64,000 nucleotides of DNA from Motilimonas cestriensis. Its GTDB lineage: Bacteria; Pseudomonadota; Gammaproteobacteria; Enterobacterales; CBDFNC01. The position numbers and the translations under genes were made by a program. The stretch lies in NCBI RefSeq assembly GCF_021295315.1, contig NZ_JAIMJA010000001.1:186001-250000 (forward strand). The letters are read 5' to 3'. The notes under the pieces are model-generated. The model ran no database searches and had not been told where the DNA came from. It saw only the letters and a program-made list of their open reading frames with translations. Below are positions 39,706-49,144 of this stretch, piece after piece (within the stretch, counting starts at the first letter, position 1; every line of letters starts with the position of its first letter).

Positions 39706-39823
39706 AAATCTCAATGCCTCTGACACTGTATTCACTGCTAAAGTTATTTCAGGTGAAACAGGAAGATTAAATTATCATTAAATAACAATCTATTAGCAAG
39801 TTAACTATTGTTACTCATTACAG

Positions 39824-39850
39824 AAAAAAGCCCCATCTAAAATGGGGCTT
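39824..39850 (-). terminator. Rho-independent terminator after ligA
   Basis: Stem AAGCCCCAT / ATGGGGCTT with a 5-base loop; on the minus strand it is followed by six T. It lies just beyond the ligA stop. Confidence 0.85.
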
Positions 39851-39878
39851 ACTAGGCACTTGAGTATGAAAGGGTGAC

Positions 39879-41837
39879 TCAATCAGTGGATAATAAATCC
39901 AAGTATTCTTGTTCACTCAATACCTGCACGCCTTTCTCGCGCGCGGCAGTAATTTTACTCTCCCCCACCTTGAGGCCAGCAACTAAATAGTCTGTTTTGC
40001 CGGTGACCGATTTGGCGGTTTTCGCACCCAGCTCTTTGGCTTGTTTTTCCATGTCGGCACGCGCCCCTTGCACCATGGTGCCGGTGAAGACGATGATCTT
40101 GCCAGAAATAGGCGATTGCGCCACTTCAAGCTCAGAAATTTGTGGCGTTTCAGATAAATTAAAGCCTAAATTATACACCTCAAAGAACGCATCCTTAATG
40201 CTGCTTAAACCTGCCACTATCGCCTCGGCACTCAATTTGGCAAAGCCATCTAGGTCGACAATTTGCTCTACTGTTAAGTCAAACAGCGCCAATAGTTTAT
40301 GGTGTTGCAATAATCTTTCACAGTTTCCCGCGCCAAGTCGGTTAACACCAAATGCCGCAAGAAAGCGCCAATCTTCAATTTCAAGCTCTCGGCTGGCTCT
40401 AAGCTGGTCGATTAAGTTACGCGAGGTCTTTTCACCAAAGCCAAAGCGCACAAAATCACGTTCGGTCAGTTGATATACCTGATGTATTTCATCCACGCCG
40501 TAAAGGTGAAGCTTTTCAATCACTTTTGGCCCAAAACCATCATTATTGCCTAAGGTTTTGAAAAAGTGAATCAGAGTATTCTCGCGCCTTGCTGGGCAAT
40601 TAACGTTACCGCACATAAGGTGGTCGCCTACCCAATCAAGTACAGAGTTGCAGCTAGGGCAATGCTCAGGTAGTTCAGGCTCTGCTTTTTTAACCACTAA
40701 CTCAATTTTAGGAATAACTAAGCCACTGCGCACTAAGCGAACCACCGCCCCCGGCCCAACGCCATTATTTTTGACCATTTTATAATGGTGCACTGTCGCT
40801 CGGCTGATAGTGGCACCGCTAAGTTTGGTCGGCTTTAGTAAAGCGACAGGAGAAACCCGGCCTGTTCTTGAGGTTTGTGGCACCACACTTAACACTTCAA
40901 CGTCTGCTGATGCCTCGTTAACCTTAAAGGCGATTTGCCATCTATGGTGCTTTCTAGTCGCGCCCATATGGGCCTTTACTTGCTCATCGGTCACTTCAAG
41001 AATGACGCCGTCAATATCGTAATCAACGGCATTCCAAATCTGTTCAACAATGGATTCAAAGTCAGCTAACAGCGTTTTATAATCACCGGTCCAGTTATCG
41101 ATTAGTTGAAACGGATAAAATACACAGGCGCCATCTTCAATGGCTTTTTGCACATTCTCATCCACTTTCTTTTCAGCAATGATTGCTGCTTGAATATTTC
41201 TCGAATTTTCAAAGTGCTGACTTAATACTTCATCAAAGTAGCTTTTACTAATAACGATTTCGCCAGGCCCTAAGCCTCTGTCGCCATTATTCACCACTTG
41301 TAAACCGCGAGTAAATGCGCGGGTAATATCTTGTCCTCTTACGCCATCACCGCGAGTATAAAGGGTGGTGCCATCATCAAAAGCCGCGTAGCCGTCCAGT
41401 TTTGGCGTTACCCGCACTTTTATCTCGCTAGCATCAACTTTCACTTCTTGCGCCGCTTTTAAAACTCGGTCGACCCATTTCTCAATTTCATTAAAGGTAT
41501 AGGCCTTATCCGTTGACAACATTTTTTGCGGCAATGGCACCGTCTTGCTTTCGGCCAATACTTCCGGCTCAACTGCGGCAAGGTAAGGATGATTGGGATC
41601 GATATCCTTAAGTTTGAAAATGAGTGCATCATATTGGTGATCGGTAATCAGTGGCGCACCCGCGCGATAAAGGGCATTGGTGATCTTTAGGATAGCAACG
41701 AGGGCTGGCTCTGAAAGATGTTCAAATTCAAGCCGCCCTATGGCCTCCTGAATAGGGATAAGGTCAACATCAAGGGCAAGCAGGTTGATAATCGCTAATT
41801 GCTCATTATTAAATTGGAATTGTTCGGAAGTTGTCAT
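39879..41837 (-). CDS. ligA: NAD-dependent DNA ligase, divergent LigA
   Basis: 652 residues in the standard zipA-ligA location. Adenylation domain: Ia element with TDHQYD, nucleophile motif PKLDGYA (Lys146), YTRGDGVRGQDIT, IDGVILEV and HRWQIAFK (motif V). Then an OB fold (SRTGRVSPVALLKP), a four-Cys zinc finger (CPSC, CGNVNCPA), HhH repeats and a C-terminal BRCT domain (GKIIVFTGTM). All domains are present but identity to typical LigA is low: the usual NPRNAAAGSLRQ block reads NSRNIQAAIIAEKK and the N-terminus is about 30 residues longer. The first real ATG is 41837. It seals nicks using NAD+. Confidence 0.9.
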   Translation of the reverse strand: MTTSEQFQFNNEQLAIINLLALDVDLIPIQEAIGRLEFEHLSEPALVAILKITNALYRAGAPLITDHQYDALIFKLKDIDPNHPYLAAVEPEVLAESKTVPLPQKMLSTDKAYTFNEIEKWVDRVLKAAQEVKVDASEIKVRVTPKLDGYAAFDDGTTLYTRGDGVRGQDITRAFTRGLQVVNNGDRGLGPGEIVISKSYFDEVLSQHFENSRNIQAAIIAEKKVDENVQKAIEDGACVFYPFQLIDNWTGDYKTLLADFESIVEQIWNAVDYDIDGVILEVTDEQVKAHMGATRKHHRWQIAFKVNEASADVEVLSVVPQTSRTGRVSPVALLKPTKLSGATISRATVHHYKMVKNNGVGPGAVVRLVRSGLVIPKIELVVKKAEPELPEHCPSCNSVLDWVGDHLMCGNVNCPARRENTLIHFFKTLGNNDGFGPKVIEKLHLYGVDEIHQVYQLTERDFVRFGFGEKTSRNLIDQLRASRELEIEDWRFLAAFGVNRLGAGNCERLLQHHKLLALFDLTVEQIVDLDGFAKLSAEAIVAGLSSIKDAFFEVYNLGFNLSETPQISELEVAQSPISGKIIVFTGTMVQGARADMEKQAKELGAKTAKSVTGKTDYLVAGLKVGESKITAAREKGVQVLSEQEYLDLLSTD

Positions 41838-41866
41838 ACTCAATGGCTCATTGCGGTCAAGCTCAA

Positions 41867-41896
41867 AATAAAAAAGCCCCTTCAGTTGAAGAGGCT
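41867..41896 (-). terminator. Terminator between zipA and ligA
   Basis: Stem AGCCTCTT / AAGGGGCT (minus-strand sense, one G-U pair) with a 6-base loop followed by a T-run. ligA, starting 30 bp later, therefore depends on readthrough or on a promoter inside zipA. Confidence 0.65.
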
Positions 41897-41915
41897 ATCA
41901 ACGGTGGTAAGTGAA

Positions 41916-43055
41916 CTAATCAACTAATGCTTGTCGCTCAAAGTCGGTAATACGTTGCTTGTATTCATTCACTTTTTGGCGCGTTAACGGCTGTCTCGTA
42001 CCGTCAAGCAATAAACCATTTAATTCAGAGGCAAGCATCTCTGATGCATGTAGCATCAGTTGGAAGTTATTTGATGCATCACCCGCACAAGGCAGCGCCA
42101 TAAACAATGATAAACCATGGGTTTCAAACTGCTCCATATGATCGACATCAAATGTGCCAGGTTTAACCATGTTGGCCATGCTAAATAACACGGGACCATT
42201 ACCCGTCGGACTTAAATGACGATGGAAAATATCCATTTCACCAAACTTAAAGCCCAAATTAAGCAGTATTGGCAATAATTCTGCTCCCGCAAATAAGGAG
42301 CCTTCTTGCGACATGACATTAAGCACAAACACATCTTGTGGGCCATCGTAAGCAGACGCTGCTTTAGCCGGCTTTTCAGCAGTTTCTTGAGGCGCAGGTG
42401 CTTCCGATCCTTCCTGCTCAATTGTTGTCTCAACTTTTGCCGCTACAACGGGTTCTGCCAAGGGCTCTGGCGCAACAGGACGGGCAACAGGTTTTACTTT
42501 TACTTGAACCGGTTTCGCTTCATGGTAGTGCTTTTGGCCGTGTTCATCAAAGTAAGGCTCTCTAAATGCAGGAGCGCGTGTCACGTACTCCACTTCATCG
42601 GCTTCGGGTACACTCTGCTGCAATACATCTTGTTGCGATGCACTAGGTGCGGGGTTTGGCTCCGTTTCCACCGCAGGTTGCGGCGCGATAGGCTCGCTAA
42701 CATTTGTAACTGGGTCCATAACGGGTGTTATGTTACCAGGTTGCTCAGGCTCTACAGCTGAAAAACTAGGATAAAGGTCGTCTGACAGATCTGGATTTGC
42801 TTTTTTAGTGTGATTAAGATAATCATCTTGTTGCTCTGTAGATGAACCAAAACTAGAAGAAACAACCCGCACTTCACCGATACCATCGGAATCAAATTCA
42901 GTTTCAGCACTGGCTTCTTTGGGCTCGACTTTACGTACCGGCTTATCTTTGAGCGATTTAGGTTTGTTTTTATGATTTGACCACAAGCCATGGATCAATA
43001 ATGCGGCAATCGCAATCGCGCCCACAATGATTAGAACAAGACGAAAATCCTGCAT
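41916..43055 (-). CDS. zipA: Cell division protein ZipA
   Basis: 379 residues: one N-terminal membrane helix (about 5-24, FRLVLIIVGAIAIAALLIHG), a basic patch, a long Pro/Glu/Ala-rich disordered linker (about 60-235), and the C-terminal ZipA FtsZ-binding domain (about 240-375; VFVLNVMSQEGSLFAGAELL and the closing VNEYKQRI). It tethers the FtsZ ring to the inner membrane. It is upstream of ligA, as in E. coli, and divergent from cysZ. Confidence 0.95.
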   Translation of the reverse strand: MQDFRLVLIIVGAIAIAALLIHGLWSNHKNKPKSLKDKPVRKVEPKEASAETEFDSDGIGEVRVVSSSFGSSTEQQDDYLNHTKKANPDLSDDLYPSFSAVEPEQPGNITPVMDPVTNVSEPIAPQPAVETEPNPAPSASQQDVLQQSVPEADEVEYVTRAPAFREPYFDEHGQKHYHEAKPVQVKVKPVARPVAPEPLAEPVVAAKVETTIEQEGSEAPAPQETAEKPAKAASAYDGPQDVFVLNVMSQEGSLFAGAELLPILLNLGFKFGEMDIFHRHLSPTGNGPVLFSMANMVKPGTFDVDHMEQFETHGLSLFMALPCAGDASNNFQLMLHASEMLASELNGLLLDGTRQPLTRQKVNEYKQRITDFERQALVD

Positions 43056-43501
43056 TCAACAATCTCTTAATGTATGTTAAGTCTCGGTTATAAGTAACGT
43101 TTAATCTGTCAAAAGCCAATTGACTAGGCTAATAATGGTAGCCTTTTTAGCCTATTTGTAAAACAAATTAACCGTCTAAATGGTGTTCCTGAAACTTGAT
43201 TTGATGTATTTATCGTTACTCTACCCAAGCGAACACGCCTTTGACAAGAGCACAGTACCTTGAAAGCCTTTATTCGTCCAGTCGTGAACCGTGAACGAAC
43301 AGAAAAATTACAGAATAAATGTTAACATTTCATAAAGTAAGCATAACCTTGATATCTTAGGACTGAATGAACTTTAAATTAAGCATTATTTATTTTAAAT
43401 AGTTCGCGGTAGCTCTCACTTTAGTGATGATTTAAATTGATTTACTATGGCAATCAAAACCGAAGCTAAAACAATTAATACATTGGAAAACTTAATCTAT
43501 T
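43056..43501. other. zipA-cysZ intergenic region
   Basis: 446 bp of AT-rich DNA containing the promoters of both divergent genes. No coding frame, repeat or structured RNA stands out. Confidence 0.5.
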
Positions 43502-44266
43502 ATGCGCAATAACAACAAAATCACGGCCCCTCTGAGCGGCTTAGAATTTTTCCTCACTGGCTTTAATTTGATCCGCCAGCCTGGTCTTCGTACTTTTGTC
43601 CTTGTTCCCCTCTGCATTAACCTGTTGCTGTTTTCTGGCGCCTTCTATGCACTGTATCTACAACTTGGCCCTTGGATGGACAGTTTAATGAGTTACGTGC
43701 CCGATATGCTGAGTTGGTTAAGCTACGTTATTTGGCCCATTTTACTGCTTTGCATCTTATTTATCTTTTCTTATCTGTTTTCTACTGTTGCCAATCTTAT
43801 CTCCGCCCCCTTTAATGGTTTATTGGCTGAAAAAGTTGAATTACATCTCACAGGGCAGCCGATCAACGATGATGGGCTAGTGCAGGTAATGAAAGATATT
43901 CCTCGCGCGCTCAGACGTGAAGTAGACAAAATGCTTTACTTCATACCCAAAGCCATCGGTTGTTTAATTTTGTTTCTTATTCCCGTGGTTGGCCAAACGG
44001 TAGCCCCAGTACTGTGGTTTTTACTGTCTTGTTGGATGATGGCCATTCAATATGTCGACTATGGCTTTGATAACCACAAAATTAGCTTCCCTACTATGCG
44101 TGACACGCTAAAAACCAAGCGCATGAGTAACTTAAGTTTTGGTTGTATCGCGACGCTTTTAAGTGCAATCCCCATTGTTAACCTGATTGTGATGCCCGTT
44201 GGCGTGTGTGGCGGTACGGCGATGTGGGTAGCGCATTATCGCAAAGATATGACTGGCCGAGGTTAA
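43502..44266 (+). CDS. cysZ: Sulfate transporter CysZ
   Basis: 254 residues with four to six hydrophobic segments. The family signature is the N-terminal LSGLEFFLTGFNLIRQPGLR and FLIPVVGQTVAPVLWFLLSC with AIQYVDYGFDNHKISFPTMR. CysZ carries sulfate into the cell for cysteine synthesis. In E. coli it sits next to cysK; here a KAS III-like gene on the opposite strand has been placed between them. The product likely acts with the cysK product in the same pathway. Confidence 0.93.
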   Translation: MRNNNKITAPLSGLEFFLTGFNLIRQPGLRTFVLVPLCINLLLFSGAFYALYLQLGPWMDSLMSYVPDMLSWLSYVIWPILLLCILFIFSYLFSTVANLISAPFNGLLAEKVELHLTGQPINDDGLVQVMKDIPRALRREVDKMLYFIPKAIGCLILFLIPVVGQTVAPVLWFLLSCWMMAIQYVDYGFDNHKISFPTMRDTLKTKRMSNLSFGCIATLLSAIPIVNLIVMPVGVCGGTAMWVAHYRKDMTGRG

Positions 44267-44282
44267 ACCTCGTCAACTGAAG

Positions 44283-44329
44283 CCCTTCGTTGCCATGTAA
44301 ACTCTGTCCATAGTTTAAGGTACGAAGGG
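44283..44329. repeat. Nested inverted repeat between convergent cysZ and the KAS III-like gene
   Basis: Outer arms CCCTTCGT (44283-44290) and ACGAAGGG (44322-44329) enclose inner arms TAAACT (44298-44303) and AGTTTA (44312-44317). Together they can fold as a hairpin with an internal loop. There is no T-run, so a terminator function is uncertain. Confidence 0.4.
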
Positions 44330-44374
44330 TTACGATGCGCTCGACCTTGAGCGCACAGCATTACTTGAGAAGCA

Positions 44375-45478
44375 TCAGCATTTTTTCAATACCATTGAAG
44401 CAACACTAAACCCCGCTCCAAATGCGACCCACACACAATAGTCACTGGCCGACAACTGTTGGTGCAAGTGAAAACTTAAACCGAGTCCAGCGGCCCCTGT
44501 GCCACCGTATTGCGCAACACAATCTGGCACTCGCTTTTCTGTCACGTCTGTCAAAAGCTGTTCGGCAATCAGTTGATTCAATACTCGATTGGTTGGTTGC
44601 AGAAAATATTGCGTCACGTCTGCTAAAGGTAGCTTCAATTCGGTTAGATGTTGCTGCAGATGAGTACAAATTGCATCAGCAATGGCAGGGAAGCTCGGCG
44701 GCGTTTGGTGAAAGAGCTTGTCTTTGCTGTACAGAGAGTCGGGTGCTAAACGATTCAGAAAACCAAAATTATTGCGTATTTGGTTTGAAAACTGACTGGC
44801 AATATTGAAGTTAACGATTTCCAACGCATCAGTTTTAGCAATATTTTCAACTAGTAATGCACTGCAGGCATCCCCCAGTAAAAAGTGGGTTTCACGATCT
44901 CTAAAATCCGTTTGCGCCGAGCCAATTTCAGGGCTAATAATCAGCGCCTTGGTTGCAGTGCCACAGGCGATAGCTTGACTCGCTAACTGCATTGCCATCA
45001 CCGCAGAACACTCTGCGCCGCACAAATCAAAGGCTAACCCAGATGCGCCTAATAAATCTTGAATTTCAATGGCTAAAGCCGGATAAGCGCGTTGCACGTT
45101 GCTAGCCGCAACAATAATCAAATCAACTTCATGGCCTTGAACCGACGCTTGATGTAACGCATCAAGGGCTGCATTTTTACCCATTTCAGCCATTAATGAA
45201 GTATGTTCTTCATCAATTTCTGGCAATAATGGACACATCACATCAGGATCAAGTACGCCTTCAGCAGTGACGTAATAACGCTGTAAAATACCTGAATGGC
45301 GTAAAATAAAATCATCATCGGATCGGAGTTTGGCTGCTACCTGCCCGACATCAATGGATGCCGCATTCTCGAGATTAAAAAATTGCGCGTATTGGTTATA
45401 AGCCACCACTAAGTCTTGGTTTTTTACACAAAATGGCGGGATGAAGATACCTGTTGCGGTGAGAAAAGATGGCACCAT
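44375..45478 (-). CDS. Beta-ketoacyl-ACP synthase III-like protein with an altered active site
   Basis: 367 residues, thiolase fold of the KAS III/FabH type. The nucleophile Cys is retained in FDLCGAECSAVMAMQLA. The usual His of HQAN is replaced: LQPTNRVL aligns Gln there. The usual Asn of GNTSAAS is replaced by Gly (QYGGTGAAGLGL). FabH uses His and Asn to decarboxylate malonyl-ACP, so this protein may instead transfer an acyl group without decarboxylation, as do some KAS III relatives. The ATG at 45478 has AAAGGGG eight bases upstream; a GTG at 45505 has none. It sits alone between cysZ and cysK. Confidence 0.78.
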   Translation of the reverse strand: MVPSFLTATGIFIPPFCVKNQDLVVAYNQYAQFFNLENAASIDVGQVAAKLRSDDDFILRHSGILQRYYVTAEGVLDPDVMCPLLPEIDEEHTSLMAEMGKNAALDALHQASVQGHEVDLIIVAASNVQRAYPALAIEIQDLLGASGLAFDLCGAECSAVMAMQLASQAIACGTATKALIISPEIGSAQTDFRDRETHFLLGDACSALLVENIAKTDALEIVNFNIASQFSNQIRNNFGFLNRLAPDSLYSKDKLFHQTPPSFPAIADAICTHLQQHLTELKLPLADVTQYFLQPTNRVLNQLIAEQLLTDVTEKRVPDCVAQYGGTGAAGLGLSFHLHQQLSASDYCVWVAFGAGFSVASMVLKKC

Positions 45479-45692
45479 GAAAAACCCCTTTAAAAAGTGT
45501 GACAAAGCCAGCAGCAGCTCAATTCACAAGATGAAATAAACAGTAAAACCGATTAGGCTAGCCTCTAAAATAAAGTGATAAAAATTTAGTTTTTAATAAC
45601 ATAACGTTATAACAAATTGTCACTTCAAATCTTTTAGCATCAGGGTATGCTAACTAAGTTTTATTGCCATTTACTGCATATAAGGAATATCC

Positions 45693-46661
45693 ATGAGCAA
45701 AATTTATGATGACAATACTCAAACTATAGGTAAAACACCGTTAGTTCGCCTTAACCGTGTAGCTAAAGGTAATGTATTTGCAAAAATAGAAAGTCGCAAC
45801 CCAAGCTTCAGTGTCAAATGTCGCATTGGCGCCAACATGATCTGGGATGCAGAGAAAAAAGGCACCCTCACCAAAGAAAAAGAGCTGATCGAACCAACCA
45901 GTGGTAATACCGGTATTGCTCTTGCGTTTGTGGCTGCGGCTCGTGGCTACAAAATCACCCTGACTATGCCCAATACCATGAGTTTAGAGCGTCGCAAACT
46001 ACTGAAAGCATTAGGCGCTAACCTGATCCTAACCGATGGCGCGAAAGGCATGAAAGGCGCAATCAATAAAGCCGAAGAAGTGGTGGCTGAGAACCCAGAA
46101 AAGTTTGTACTGCTTCAACAGTTCGATAACCCAGCTAACCCAGAAATTCATGAACAAACCACTGGACCTGAAATTTGGGAAGATACCGATGGTGAGGTAG
46201 ATGTATTCGTAGCAGGTGTCGGTACGGGCGGCACCTTATCGGGTGTAAGCCGCTACATTAAACTGAAGCAAGGTAAACAAATCACCACAGTAGCCGTTGA
46301 ACCAACTGACTCGCCAGTTATCACGCAGACGTTAGCCGGTGAAGAAGTTAAACCAGGTCCACACAAGATCCAGGGCATTGGCGCGGGTTTTGTACCAAAG
46401 AACTTAGATCTCTCGATGGTTGACCGTACCGCTCTGGTTACTAACGATGAAGCAATCGACATGGCGCGTCGTTTGATGGAAGAAGAAGGTATTTTAGCCG
46501 GAATTTCATCTGGCGCTGCCGTTGTTGCTGCGAATCAAATTGCCGCTTTACCAGAATTTGCTGATAAAAATATTGTAGTAATTTTACCAAGTTCTGGTGA
46601 ACGCTACTTATCATCTGCATTATTTGCTGGAATTTTCACCGATCAAGAGCTAGAAGCCTAA
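45693..46661 (+). CDS. cysK: Cysteine synthase A (O-acetylserine sulfhydrylase)
   Basis: 322 residues, near the E. coli length of 323. The PLP-binding Lys lies in [20 protein letters not shown], the substrate loop is [12 protein letters not shown], and [16 protein letters not shown] binds the cofactor phosphate. It combines O-acetylserine and sulfide into cysteine and acetate, and can bind CysE in a regulatory complex. The gene is followed by a strong terminator; ptsH lies 424 bp downstream, keeping the cysK-ptsHI order of enterobacteria. Confidence 0.97.
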   Translation: MSKIYDDNTQTIGKTPLVRLNRVAKGNVFAKIESRNPSFSVKCRIGANMIWDAEKKGTLTKEKELIEPTSGNTGIALAFVAAARGYKITLTMPNTMSLERRKLLKALGANLILTDGAKGMKGAINKAEEVVAENPEKFVLLQQFDNPANPEIHEQTTGPEIWEDTDGEVDVFVAGVGTGGTLSGVSRYIKLKQGKQITTVAVEPTDSPVITQTLAGEEVKPGPHKIQGIGAGFVPKNLDLSMVDRTALVTNDEAIDMARRLMEEEGILAGISSGAAVVAANQIAALPEFADKNIVVILPSSGERYLSSALFAGIFTDQELEA

Positions 46662-46682
46662 TCAGGCATTAAACCTGCTTTC

Positions 46683-46710
46683 AAGGCGCACTTGTGCGCC
46701 TTTTTCTTTT
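46683..46710 (+). terminator. Rho-independent terminator after cysK
   Basis: GC-rich stem AAGGCGCAC / GTGCGCCTT followed by TTTCTTTT, 22 bp after the cysK stop. Confidence 0.88.
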
Positions 46711-46859
46711 AAAAAGAATAACAAAGATAGACTATGCTATATAAACGTAAGACTTTTTTACGGCTTATTCGGCAGAAAAATCTGTGACATACTTATAAAA
46801 ACATTGATCTTCTAGCACTAATTTAGGATGATTTTTTACTTAATAAAATGAAGTATTCT

Positions 46860-46865
46860 TATAAT
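46860..46865 (+). promoter_or_regulatory. Candidate -10 box of the pts operon
   Basis: TATAAT is a perfect -10 hexamer, but the sequence about 17 bases upstream (TACTTA) is a poor -35 match. It is the best candidate in the ptsH leader. Confidence 0.35.
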
Positions 46866-47085
46866 ATGTTAATCCATGATGACAATCGGCAATATCTGAG
46901 TCATCATCAGTCTGATAGGCTAAAAACAGGATTTTCATAGCAGGTCGCAAAAAACTTGACGTGGATTAAACTTCTCAACGTCGTTTTTCGTTACTTTATT
47001 TCAAAATCAAAAAAGCAGAATTTGTCAGAAAGGTGCAATGTTCTTTCAAATATCTGCGACATTCAAACTAAAAATGGGGAAAACC

Positions 47086-47343
47086 ATGTATAACAAGACT
47101 GTAACTATTACTGCTGAAAACGGCCTACACACTCGTCCAGCAGCTCAATTTGTTAAAGAAGCAAAATCATTTTCATCTGACATCACTGTCGAAGTAGGCG
47201 GTAAATCTGCAAGTGCAAAAAGCCTGTTCAAACTACAAACTCTTGGCCTAACCAAAGGCACCAGCGTTGTAATCAAAGCTGAAGGTGCTGATGAGCAAAA
47301 AGCGGTTGATACTTTAGTTGCGTTAATGGCGGAACTTGAATAA
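47086..47343 (+). CDS. ptsH: Phosphocarrier protein HPr
   Basis: 85 residues, exactly the E. coli length and closely similar. His15 in [18 protein letters not shown] is the residue phosphorylated by enzyme [16 protein letters not shown] contains the Ser46-equivalent region. HPr passes phosphate from PtsI to EIIA domains such as Crr. The start is the ATG at 47086, six bases after TGGGGA; an ATG at 47038 would add 16 residues not found in HPr. First gene of ptsH-ptsI-crr. Confidence 0.98.
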   Translation: MYNKTVTITAENGLHTRPAAQFVKEAKSFSSDITVEVGGKSASAKSLFKLQTLGLTKGTSVVIKAEGADEQKAVDTLVALMAELE

Positions 47344-47387
47344 GCACGCTCCATCACCCGACATTTTTTGCAGTTAAAGGATAGGTT

Positions 47388-49109
47388 ATGATATCAGGTA
47401 TTCAAGCATCACCTGGCATAGCGTTTGGTAAAGCGCTATTGCTCCAAGAAGACGAAATTATCATCAACACCAATCGTGTTGAGGATAGTGAAAAAGAAAT
47501 TAAATGCTTCTTAGAAGCACGAGACAAAGCATCTGCTCAGCTTGAACTCATCAAGCAAAAAGCACTTGAAACATTTGGTGAAGAAAAAGAAGCGATCTTC
47601 GAAGGGCATATAATGCTGCTTGAAGATGAAGAGTTAGAACAGGATATCATAACCTACTTAAAGGAAAATAAGAGTTCTGCTGGCGCGGCAATCCAATTCG
47701 TAATTGAACAAAATGCGAAGATGTTGCAAGAGCTAGATGATCCCTATTTACGTGAACGCGCAACTGATTTTCGCGATATTGGAAATCGTTTACTTAAAAA
47801 TGCCTTAGGCATTGATATTGTGTCTTTGAGCACGATTCAAGATGAAGTCATTCTCATTGCTAATGACTTAACTCCTTCTGAAACAGCACAAATCAACTTA
47901 GATAAAGTGCTTGGTTTCATCACTGACATTGGTGGCCGTACTTCTCATACGTCAATCATGGCGCGTTCTTTAGAACTTCCTGCCATTGTCGGTACCAATG
48001 ACATTACTAAACTCGTTAAAAACGGCGATACGGTTGTTTTAGATGCGTTAAACAATCAAGTCATCATTAACCCTTCTGATGCAGACTTAGCTCGCTTTAA
48101 GACTATTCAAGCTAAATTCCTCGCAGAAAAAGCTGAGTTAGCTAAATTAAAGGACTTACCCGCCATCACCTTAGATGGTCACCAAGTTGAAGTATGTGCC
48201 AATGTAGGTACAGTAAAGGACTGTGATGGTGCGGAGCGTAATGGTGCTGAAGGCATCGGCCTATATCGAACAGAGTTCTTGTTTATGGATCGTGACCAAC
48301 TACCAACGGAAGAAGAGCAATTTGTTGCTTATAAAGCCGTAGTTGAAGCGATGCCAAATCAACCTGTGATTATCCGTACTATGGATATTGGCGGTGATAA
48401 AGATTTGCCATACATGGACCTGCCTGAAGAAATGAATCCATTTTTAGGCTGGCGCGCAATCCGTATTTGTTTTGATCGTCCAGAGATCATGAACCCTCAA
48501 TTACGTGCTTTATTACGTGCATCAGCATTTGGTAAAGTTCGCATTATGTTCCCAATGATCATCGCGGTTGAAGAAATTCGTGCGCTAAAAGACATTTTAG
48601 AAACATTAAAAGCTGAACTTCGTGAAGAAAACTTAGCGTTTGATGAAAATGTTGAAATTGGTGTGATGATTGAAACACCTGCTGCTGCAGCGATTGCACA
48701 CCATTTAATTAAAGAAGTTGACTTCTTCAGTATTGGCACCAACGATTTAACACAATATACACTTGCAGTAGACCGTGGTAATGAGCTAATTTCTAAGCTA
48801 TACAATCCATTAACGCCATCTGTATTAACGTTAATTAAACGTGTTATTGACGCATCTCATGAAGCGGGTAAATGGACTGGTATGTGTGGTGAGTTAGCTG
48901 GTGATGACCGTGCAACTTTACTACTATTGGGTATGGGCTTAGATGAATTTTCAATGAGTTCAATTTCCATTCCAACGGTGAAAAAGCTAATCCGTAATAC
49001 CAACTACAAAACAGCAAAAGAGCTGGCTGACAAAGCATTATCTGTTGCCACTGCTGCTGAAATTGAAGCGTTAGTTGATGACTTTATTAAACAGCAAGCT
49101 GTGTGTTAA
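47388..49109 (+). CDS. ptsI: Phosphoenolpyruvate-protein phosphotransferase (PTS enzyme I)
   Basis: 573 residues (575 in E. coli). The phospho-His is 187 in [15 protein letters not shown], within the swivelling N-terminal domain; the C-terminal PEP-binding barrel has [27 protein letters not shown] and MCGELAGD. It starts the PTS phosphate relay by taking phosphate from PEP. It lies 44 bp after ptsH and 35 bp before crr in one operon. Confidence 0.98.
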   Translation: MISGIQASPGIAFGKALLLQEDEIIINTNRVEDSEKEIKCFLEARDKASAQLELIKQKALETFGEEKEAIFEGHIMLLEDEELEQDIITYLKENKSSAGAAIQFVIEQNAKMLQELDDPYLRERATDFRDIGNRLLKNALGIDIVSLSTIQDEVILIANDLTPSETAQINLDKVLGFITDIGGRTSHTSIMARSLELPAIVGTNDITKLVKNGDTVVLDALNNQVIINPSDADLARFKTIQAKFLAEKAELAKLKDLPAITLDGHQVEVCANVGTVKDCDGAERNGAEGIGLYRTEFLFMDRDQLPTEEEQFVAYKAVVEAMPNQPVIIRTMDIGGDKDLPYMDLPEEMNPFLGWRAIRICFDRPEIMNPQLRALLRASAFGKVRIMFPMIIAVEEIRALKDILETLKAELREENLAFDENVEIGVMIETPAAAAIAHHLIKEVDFFSIGTNDLTQYTLAVDRGNELISKLYNPLTPSVLTLIKRVIDASHEAGKWTGMCGELAGDDRATLLLLGMGLDEFSMSSISIPTVKKLIRNTNYKTAKELADKALSVATAAEIEALVDDFIKQQAVC

Positions 49110-49144
49110 GTAACGCTGCATAGATTAAATTTAGGAGCAATAAA

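Larger units (their letters stand above)
46662..47085. other. cysK-ptsH intergenic region with ptsH promoter and leader
   Basis: 424 bp. After the cysK terminator there is a TATAAT hexamer (46860-46865) and an imperfect hairpin with a T-rich end (46949-46988) about 100 bp before ptsH. The hairpin could attenuate the pts transcript. A lone TGTGA half-site is not enough to call a CRP site. Confidence 0.45.

Noticed and set aside
39997-40473. 158-codon plus-strand ORF inside ligA
   Set aside because: It is antisense to the LigA HhH/BRCT coding region with a serine-rich, low-complexity product and no ribosome site; a shadow frame.
42306-42761. 151-codon plus-strand ORF inside zipA
   Set aside because: Antisense shadow of the Pro/Glu-rich ZipA linker, giving an implausible Arg/Phe/Cys-rich protein.
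46780-46800. CRP site upstream of ptsH
   Set aside because: Only one TGTGA half-site is present; the opposite half does not match TCACA.
47038-47085. Upstream ATG of ptsH
   Set aside because: HPr is 85 residues and begins at the ATG at 47086, which has a proper ribosome site.
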